A model generated the notes under the pieces. That model did no database searches and was not told the origin of the DNA. It saw only the letters and a list, made by a program, of their open reading frames with translations. 9,199 nt of DNA from Archaeoglobaceae archaeon (GTDB lineage: Archaea > Halobacteriota > Archaeoglobi > Archaeoglobales > Archaeoglobaceae): NCBI GenBank assembly GCA_027038095.1, contig JALVYA010000145.1:1-9199 (forward strand). The letters are read 5' to 3'. The translations under genes and the position numbers were made by a program. This document shows, one piece after another, positions 5,700-9,199 of the stretch (position 1 is the stretch's first letter; each line of letters begins with the position of its first letter).

Positions 5700-7312
5700 T
5701 CGAATACGGAGTTCCTGACTTTTGCGTGTATGTAGTACCTGTAAAGGAGGGTTTTTCTGTTCGATGGAAAATCAAATGCTAACGGGTTGGCGAGCACAAT
5801 TAGCTTTCTTCTGGCTCTCGTAACTGCCACGTTGAATCTCTTTGTGTCGGAGGAAAACTTCAGACTCGAAGTAGAAACGGCAGAAAATATCACGACGTCG
5901 CTCTCCTTACCCTGAAAAGCGTCAACGGTGTTTGCGTTCACACCCATACTCCTCATCAGCTCTTTCTGAGCTAAATACGGTGTTATTACTGCAATGTCAG
6001 AAACGCCGCACCTTTTCATCTCCTCGAAAAGCTCGCAGCAAACCTCAGCCTCCCTGACGTTTAACCGGGAGCTGCCTGACCTTTCTTCCCTGCCCTTAAC
6101 GGCGAGGAAAACAAGAGGCTTCTCCGGATCGAGCACTTCTGCGTACTTCTCCGGAGTTCTCCTGAGCTCGAGCTTTATCTCTTTGCAGGATTCGTGAGGT
6201 TTTATCTTTCCTCCGTAAACGTACTTAGCCGAAAAGCCGATTATTTCAGCGTTGCTCCTGTAGTGAGTCCTGAGCCACACAGCCCTGTTCGTAAAGAGGG
6301 AAAAGAAGCTGAAAGCGCTGAACCTCTCCGGATTTCTGCACCTGAGCACGGGAGGGAGCTGATTCGGATCTCCAACGAGAATTATCTTCTTCCCAAGAAA
6401 AATTCCAGCCAGCACTTCGGAAATCGTTGCCTGAGAAGCCTCGTCAACGAAGACGTAGTCGAAATCGGGCAGGAAGCTGTGAGAAAGAGCACACTTCATG
6501 AGCGTCGCTCCAACAACTCTCGCCTCGTCAAGGAGCTTTCTCGTAATTCCCTCAATACCCCTGAGTTTCTCCAGCTTTTCGAATATCCCGTCCACTCCAG
6601 TCTCGCACGTAAGTTCCAGCAGTGCGTGTTCTACTGAGTGCTTTCTCACTTCTGGTGAGACTCTGTATCCTATTCTTCGAGCAAATCCGGGTTCCATGTT
6701 TTTTACGATGTTGTCAACAGCCCTGTTCGTGTGGGCAGTAACGAGAACCTTACCTTCTCTTCCGAGCAGCTTCGAAGCTGTTGATATGAACGTCGTTTTC
6801 CCCGTTCCCGGAGGCCCTATCACGAGCAGAAACTGTCCGTCTTCCAGACACCTCGTGGCGCTGTAGGCAAGGTTCTGCCACCTGTCCAGTTCCGGCTGGG
6901 TGCGTGAATTCCTGAATTTTTCAGCATCGATGCGAAGTGGAGACAGGATATCCGGATCAAAAGCGTCCAGAAACTCGATTTGAGCGTCGAAGAGAGACAG
7001 GTTTTCGGATTCTACGAATTCCTCCGGTTCTTTTTTGCTCAAACTCTTCACAACTGCAAAACCGGGTAAAACTGCAATAACGTAACCAAAAGTTTGAACC
7101 TCGTCATCCTCAACGTATCCAAGCGTTGTGCCCGGCTCCACGCTCTTCTCCAGCTTTAGGAGAACGATCTCGCCTTTTCTGCCGAGTATTTCTCCTCGAA
7201 ATCTCTCCCTTTCGAGCACCTCCCTTCTCGCTCTCTCCTTTTCGGCGAGTAGGATCTTCTTCAATTCTTCGATTGAGCTCTCAGCGTGTTTTCTGATGCC
7301 TATCTTCTTCAT
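5693..7312 (-). CDS. Superfamily 1B helicase, UPF1/DNA2-like, without nuclease domain
   Basis: A 539-residue ATP-dependent DNA or RNA helicase. The N-terminal 100 residues hold a charged helix (10-38) and a beta-rich segment (about 38-92) like the 1B barrel of UPF1/DNA2/IGHMBP2 enzymes. Helicase motifs follow in order: Q motif near Q146, Walker A G-P-P-G-T-G-K-T-T (166-174, K172), Ia T-A-H-T-N-R-A-V-D-N (192-201), Walker B V-D-E-A-S-Q (289-294), III G-D-P-N-Q-L-P-P (314-321), IV L-R-T-H-Y-R-S-N (347-354), V D-A-F-Q-G-K-E-S-D (464-472), and VI F-N-V-A-V-T-R-A-R (493-501). All catalytic residues are present. It is shorter than DNA2 and has neither the RecB-type nuclease nor its Fe-S cysteines, and no zinc-binding CH domain as in UPF1. 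The substrate (DNA repair or RNA processing) cannot be decided. The ATG at 7310-7312 has GGTGA (7317-7321) 4 nt upstream. The gene is divergent from the TlyA-like gene, with 63 bp between them. Confidence 0.93.
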   Translation of the reverse strand: MKKIGIRKHAESSIEELKKILLAEKERARREVLERERFRGEILGRKGEIVLLKLEKSVEPGTTLGYVEDDEVQTFGYVIAVLPGFAVVKSLSKKEPEEFVESENLSLFDAQIEFLDAFDPDILSPLRIDAEKFRNSRTQPELDRWQNLAYSATRCLEDGQFLLVIGPPGTGKTTFISTASKLLGREGKVLVTAHTNRAVDNIVKNMEPGFARRIGYRVSPEVRKHSVEHALLELTCETGVDGIFEKLEKLRGIEGITRKLLDEARVVGATLMKCALSHSFLPDFDYVFVDEASQATISEVLAGIFLGKKIILVGDPNQLPPVLRCRNPERFSAFSFFSLFTNRAVWLRTHYRSNAEIIGFSAKYVYGGKIKPHESCKEIKLELRRTPEKYAEVLDPEKPLVFLAVKGREERSGSSRLNVREAEVCCELFEEMKRCGVSDIAVITPYLAQKELMRSMGVNANTVDAFQGKESDVVIFSAVSTSSLKFSSDTKRFNVAVTRARRKLIVLANPLAFDFPSNRKTLLYRYYIHAKVRNSVFEV

Positions 7313-7375
7313 TTTTTCACCGTGCCTGCTCAGACAGAAAGCTGACGTGGAACAAAACTGTTTTCCCCAGAGAGC

Positions 7376-8053
7376 ATGAATTCAGATGAGATGAGGCTCG
7401 ACCAGTACCTCGTTTCAGCCGGCTACTTCACCACGAGGCAGAAAGCAAAGGAGGCCGTGAAGAGAGGTTTCGTAAAAGTCGACGGACGAACCGTAAGGAA
7501 ACCGTCAAAAGACGTTAGAGGAGACGAGAGAATAGACGTTCTGTGCGAGGAAAGGCCGAGGGGGTACTGGAAGCTCAAGGAACTGGACGGGATGTTCGGG
7601 TTGCTGAGTGAGAAAGACGTAGTGCTCGATGTGGGAAGCAGTGCAGGCGGATTTCTGATGTACTGTGCTGAGAAGTGCAGAAGAGTTGTTGGAATAGAGG
7701 TAAGCGAGGTTTTCAGAGAGCAGATAAACAGAATCGTTTCTAAGTTCAGCAACGCTGAAGTGATGTTTGAGGATGTCTTCAGGATCGACCCGGAAAAGCT
7801 TCCGGAATTTGACGTGATGCTCGTTGATTTAACTCTCGAGCCAGAGGACTCGTTTAAAGCGATGTCGAGGCTGCTGTGCAGGCTGAAAGAAGGGGGCAGG
7901 ATTCTTTTCGTTGTAAAGGGCATGAAAGTTGACGATCGAGAAAAAGCAGAGAAACTGCTCAGAGAGCTTCAGGAGAAGCACGATTTTAAAGAGTTAAGGG
8001 TTAAAAAGGTTGCAGTGCTGGACAGAAACGAAAGTTACCTGTTGCTCGAATAA
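7376..8053 (+). CDS. tlyA: TlyA-family RNA 2'-O-methyltransferase (S4 + FtsJ-like domains)
   Basis: A 225-residue protein, a little shorter than bacterial TlyA (about 250-270). Residues 6-53 form an S4 RNA-binding domain (M-R-L-D-Q-Y-L-V, then K-A-K-E-A-V-K-R-G-F-V-K-V-D-G). Residues 60-225 form a Rossmann methyltransferase with SAM motif L-D-V-G-S-S-A-G-G-F (84-93) and acidic G-I-E-V (106-109). The likely catalytic K-D-K-E tetrad is K67, D151, K181 and E219. Known family members 2'-O-methylate cytidines in 16S and/or 23S rRNA; the archaeal target is unproven. An internal ATG at 7391 (residue 6) gives the standard family start MRLDQYLV, so the true protein may be 220 residues. Neither start has a strong Shine-Dalgarno sequence. 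The 3' end overlaps the convergent small gene by 19 bp. A haemolysin annotation, sometimes attached to TlyA, is not supported here. Confidence 0.88.
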   Translation: MNSDEMRLDQYLVSAGYFTTRQKAKEAVKRGFVKVDGRTVRKPSKDVRGDERIDVLCEERPRGYWKLKELDGMFGLLSEKDVVLDVGSSAGGFLMYCAEKCRRVVGIEVSEVFREQINRIVSKFSNAEVMFEDVFRIDPEKLPEFDVMLVDLTLEPEDSFKAMSRLLCRLKEGGRILFVVKGMKVDDREKAEKLLRELQEKHDFKELRVKKVAVLDRNESYLLLE

Positions 8054-8271
8054 ACGACCTTCTTCAGCTCGTCCATGATTTCTATCACCATTTCCTCGAA
8101 TTCCTCAGCTTTTTCAAGGAGCTCCTTTAGCCTGTACTTTTCTATTTCTTCCGCCATTTCCGGATGAGAAGCTATGAAGTCTCTCAGATTCCTTACAGAT
8201 GAAGCTGCATCGGCAAATATGTCGTTCAGCATTACGAGCATGAGCATTGCCCGGCTTTTCTCATCGAACAA
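8035..8271 (-). CDS. Small helical protein of unknown function, second gene after the phosphoesterase
   Basis: I do not recognise this protein. From the preferred TTG start (8269-8271) it has 78 residues and looks all-helical. A hydrophobic Met/Leu/Ala-rich helix (L-M-L-V-M-L-N-D-I-F-A-D-A) is followed by a charged helical segment with heptad-like Leu/Ile spacing (residues about 40-72, E-K-Y-R-L-K-E-L-L-E-K-A-E-E-F). There are no cysteines from this start and no signal peptide; the first helix is too polar for a membrane span. An earlier in-frame TTG at 8299-8301 would give 88 residues overlapping the phosphoesterase stop codon. I prefer the later start because of a ribosome binding site at 8278-8284. 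It is 16 bp behind the phosphoesterase and probably co-translated with it. Its last 19 bp overlap the convergent TlyA-like gene. Dimerisation or a partner role for the phosphoesterase is only a guess. Confidence 0.7.
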   Translation of the reverse strand: MFDEKSRAMLMLVMLNDIFADAASSVRNLRDFIASHPEMAEEIEKYRLKELLEKAEEFEEMVIEIMDELKKVVYSSNR

Positions 8272-8277
8272 ACTTAC

Positions 8278-8284
8278 ACCACCT
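8278..8284 (-). promoter_or_regulatory. Shine-Dalgarno site deciding the start of the small helical gene
   Basis: The minus strand reads AGGTGGT, 6 nt upstream of the TTG at 8269-8271. It lies inside the longer alternative reading frame (start 8301), which argues for the shorter protein. Confidence 0.5.
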
Positions 8285-8287
8285 GCC

Positions 8288-8758
8288 TTACAGTTCGACA
8301 ATGCTCACTTCTCCATCCTCGCAAATTGCGTAGCTCTTTTTGCCGGTTAAGTAGCCACAGACCTCTCCCGGATTCAGAACGACTCTGTTCTCACTCTTCT
8401 CGATTGACGGCTCGTGAGTGTGCCCGAACACGACAAATTCGTAGTCAGTTCTTTTCAGTACCTTCAGAATTACCGGATCTGTTCCGTGATACACGACTCC
8501 TTTCGGGAATTCCACGATGTCTCCCGTTATCCAGCCGTTCTGAGAGGATATTTCCGAGAGGAGTTTTCTTTCACCGTCGTTGTTACCGAAGGCTATGTAA
8601 AGCTTCGTTTCGAGTGGAATAAACTCTTTCAGGGTGAAGGGAGCTATTACGTCTCCCGCGTGCACTATGAAGTCTGGCTTCTCTTTTTCGAGCTGGGCTA
8701 CGAGCTCCCTCACCGCTTCCAGATTGTCGTGAGTGTCTGACACAACTGCAAACTTCAT
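8288..8758 (-). CDS. Metallophosphoesterase, MJ0936/YfcE family phosphodiesterase
   Basis: A 156-residue calcineurin-like phosphoesterase, full length for the compact MJ0936/YfcE group of Mn/Ni-dependent phosphodiesterases. Metal-binding motifs are in order: S-D-T-H (D8, H10), H-A-G-D (D36), G-N-N-D (N59, with N60 and D61), Y-H-G (H91) and F-G-H-T-H (H113, H115). The last motif is followed by N-P-G (129-131), which closes the core fold. Members hydrolyse bis-p-nitrophenyl phosphate in vitro, but the physiological substrate is generally unknown. The protein is cytoplasmic, with no signal peptide. It begins with ATG (8756-8758); no strong Shine-Dalgarno sequence is visible, so a leaderless transcript is possible. 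It heads a two-gene unit with the small helical protein downstream and is divergent from the tRNA-Phe gene. A 2'-3' cyclic phosphodiesterase of another class is unlikely given the motif set. Confidence 0.92.
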   Translation of the reverse strand: MKFAVVSDTHDNLEAVRELVAQLEKEKPDFIVHAGDVIAPFTLKEFIPLETKLYIAFGNNDGERKLLSEISSQNGWITGDIVEFPKGVVYHGTDPVILKVLKRTDYEFVVFGHTHEPSIEKSENRVVLNPGEVCGYLTGKKSYAICEDGEVSIVEL

Positions 8759-8810
8759 GATTCATGTGTAAGTCCGGAGATTTTGAAGTTTTTCGCTGAG
8801 AAAGGTTTAA

Positions 8811-8826
8811 CCAAAAAAGATATATT
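8811..8826 (+). promoter_or_regulatory. BRE/box A promoter of the tRNA-Phe gene
   Basis: A BRE-like CCAAAAAA is directly followed by the box A GATATATT. Its centre is about 30 bp upstream of the first tRNA base, giving a transcription start within a few bases of the mature 5' end. This is the clearest promoter in the window. Confidence 0.65.
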
Positions 8827-8851
8827 CAGGCGAGAGTAGGCTTTAATGAAA

Positions 8852-8928
8852 GCCCGGGTAGCTCAGCTCGGGAGAGCGTGCGGCTGAAGACCGCATGGTC
8901 GCCGGTTCAAATCCGGCTCCGGGCACCA
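8852..8928 (+). tRNA. tRNA-Phe (anticodon GAA), CCA encoded
   Basis: The full cloverleaf can be folded by eye. The acceptor stem GCCCGGG pairs with TCCGGGC, with a G-U at the seventh pair. The D stem is GCTC/GAGC. The anticodon stem TGCGG/CCGCA carries the loop CTGAAGA with anticodon GAA at 8886-8888, and G37 follows. The T arm is GCCGG-TTCAAAT-CCGGC. The discriminator base is A (8925) and the 3' CCA is in the DNA (8926-8928). There is no intron. It supplies phenylalanine for UUU and UUC codons. In archaea G37 of this tRNA is usually modified to a wyosine derivative; no wyosine enzyme is recognisable in the window. Confidence 0.97.
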
Positions 8929-8954
8929 TTCTTTGAGTTCTAATCCCCTGTCGA

Positions 8955-9000
8955 CGCTAATGCGAGGTATTTCTGACAGCGCATCTGAACACGTTTAGCG
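8955..9000. repeat. Interrupted inverted repeat downstream of tRNA-Phe
   Basis: CGCTAA (8955-8960) is complementary to TTAGCG (8995-9000). Directly inside it, ATGCG (8960-8964, sharing one base) is complementary to CGCAT (8980-8984). This gives a two-part stem with a one-sided bulge of about 10 nt. It could be a structured small RNA, part of the tRNA trailer or chance; no box C/D or H/ACA motif fits convincingly. Confidence 0.4.
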
Positions 9001-9004
9001 GGAG

Positions 9005-9022
9005 CAAAAACCGATGTTTTTG
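9005..9022. repeat. Short hairpin CAAAAAC-CGAT-GTTTTTG
   Basis: A perfect 7-bp stem with a 4-nt loop and a T run in its 3' arm. On the plus strand it could end a transcript coming from the tRNA side, but the T run is inside the stem rather than after it. Confidence 0.35.
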
Positions 9023-9096
9023 GATACCTGCATTCCGTCGCGATCCTCGACATTCTGCTTTACTATTGAACAATATTGCTGAACTCTTTGGACTAA

Positions 9097-9108
9097 TCAC
9101 TGAAGTGA
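9097..9108. repeat. Inverted repeat TCACT-GA-AGTGA upstream of a box A
   Basis: A 5-bp inverted repeat with a 2-bp centre lies 18 bp upstream of the TTTTATA at 9127-9133. Its place and symmetry would suit a regulator site, but it is short and unproven. Confidence 0.3.
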
Positions 9109-9126
9109 AAACGACAAACAGCAAAG

Positions 9127-9133
9127 TTTTATA
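9127..9133 (+). promoter_or_regulatory. Box A of a gene leaving the right edge
   Basis: TTTTATA is centred about 25 bp upstream of an in-frame GTG (9155-9157) and 31 bp upstream of an ATG (9161-9163). The spacing predicts a leaderless or nearly leaderless mRNA. Confidence 0.5.
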
Positions 9134-9154
9134 CACTTCCGACTGTGCTATACC

Positions 9155-9199
9155 GTGGTCATGCTGACGGTAACGTTCTCAAAAAACGCGTTTTTTCCT
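9155..9199 (+). CDS. Start of an unidentified gene running off the right edge
   Basis: From GTG at 9155 the frame reads V-V-M-L-T-V-T-F-S-K-N-A-F-F-P with no stop before the window ends. ATG at 9161 is an alternative start two codons later. No Shine-Dalgarno sequence precedes either, which agrees with the leaderless promoter spacing. Fifteen residues are too few to assign a family. The codons for K-N-A-F-F lie inside a 16-bp perfect palindrome, which could mean a regulatory site overlaps the 5' end of the gene. Confidence 0.4.
   Translation, partial: MVMLTVTFSKNAFFP
9181..9196. repeat. 16-bp perfect palindrome at the right edge
   Basis: Six A residues, CGCG and six T residues form a perfect palindrome about 25 bp downstream of the predicted transcription start. 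It could be an operator, a hairpin near the 5' end of the mRNA, or chance. Confidence 0.55.

Noticed and set aside
6194..6637. A 147-codon plus-strand frame within the helicase gene.
   Set aside because: It is antisense to helicase motifs Walker B, III and IV, has no start signals, and its product resembles no family.
7376..8053. Haemolysin function for the TlyA-like protein.
   Set aside because: The S4 domain, SAM motif and K-D-K-E residues indicate an RNA methyltransferase; there is no secretion signal or membrane segment.
8272..8301. N-terminal extension of the small helical protein from the TTG at 8301.
   Set aside because: It would overlap the phosphoesterase stop codon and contain the ribosome binding site that fits the TTG at 8269-8271. 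It is kept only as an alternative.
8940..9000. Possible box C/D small RNA after tRNA-Phe.
   Set aside because: CTGA occurs twice (8972 and 8985) as a D/D' box would, but no RTGATGA C box is present at a workable distance.

Overview
The window looks like chromosomal DNA of a thermophilic euryarchaeon, most likely an Archaeoglobales-type organism. That placement is an inference. It rests on moderate GC content, Lys/Glu-rich proteins, archaeal box A/BRE promoters and GGTGA/GGAGGTG ribosome binding sites. It also rests on archaeal families: an MTH1187-type thiamine-binding protein, an MJ0301-like metallo-hydrolase of the methanopterin type, a COG1031-type radical SAM protein and an MJ0936-like phosphodiesterase. 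A 16S rRNA gene or a database search would be needed to name the organism.

Layout, left to right. (1) On the minus strand, a thiamine-binding-family protein (195-491) is followed downstream by a glutaredoxin/thioredoxin-like gene that runs off the left edge (1-143); the two are probably one transcript. (2) Divergent from them, on the plus strand, is a metallo-beta-lactamase-fold hydrolase (607-1395). An AT-rich spacer with short repeats follows, and then a complete phosphoenolpyruvate synthase, ppsA (1612-3873), a key enzyme of gluconeogenesis. (3) After a T-tract and a second repeat-bearing spacer comes a 539-residue radical SAM protein with a non-canonical CX4CX2C cluster motif, a TRAM-like segment and a C-terminal helix-hairpin-helix (4038-5657). 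(4) Convergent with it is a compact superfamily 1B helicase of the UPF1/DNA2 type (5693-7312, minus). (5) Divergent from the helicase is a TlyA-family S4-domain RNA methyltransferase (7376-8053, plus). (6) Convergent with that is a two-gene minus-strand unit: an MJ0936/YfcE-type metallophosphoesterase (8288-8758) and a small helical protein of unknown function (8035-8271). (7) A tRNA-Phe(GAA) gene with encoded CCA and a clear promoter lies at 8852-8928. The right end carries an otherwise empty spacer and a convincing box A just ahead of a reading frame that leaves the window.

The genes do not form one obvious pathway. Most are housekeeping genes arranged in short units of alternating strand. 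The only loose theme is RNA: the radical SAM protein with TRAM-like and HhH parts, the TlyA-like methyltransferase, a UPF1-like helicase and a tRNA gene. I found no CRISPR array, insertion sequence, rRNA, toxin-antitoxin pair or demonstrable integrated element. The items most worth a second look are the radical SAM protein, the recurring TTTGAGT words in the spacers, the unknown small protein, and the palindrome and stem-loop structures to the right of the tRNA.
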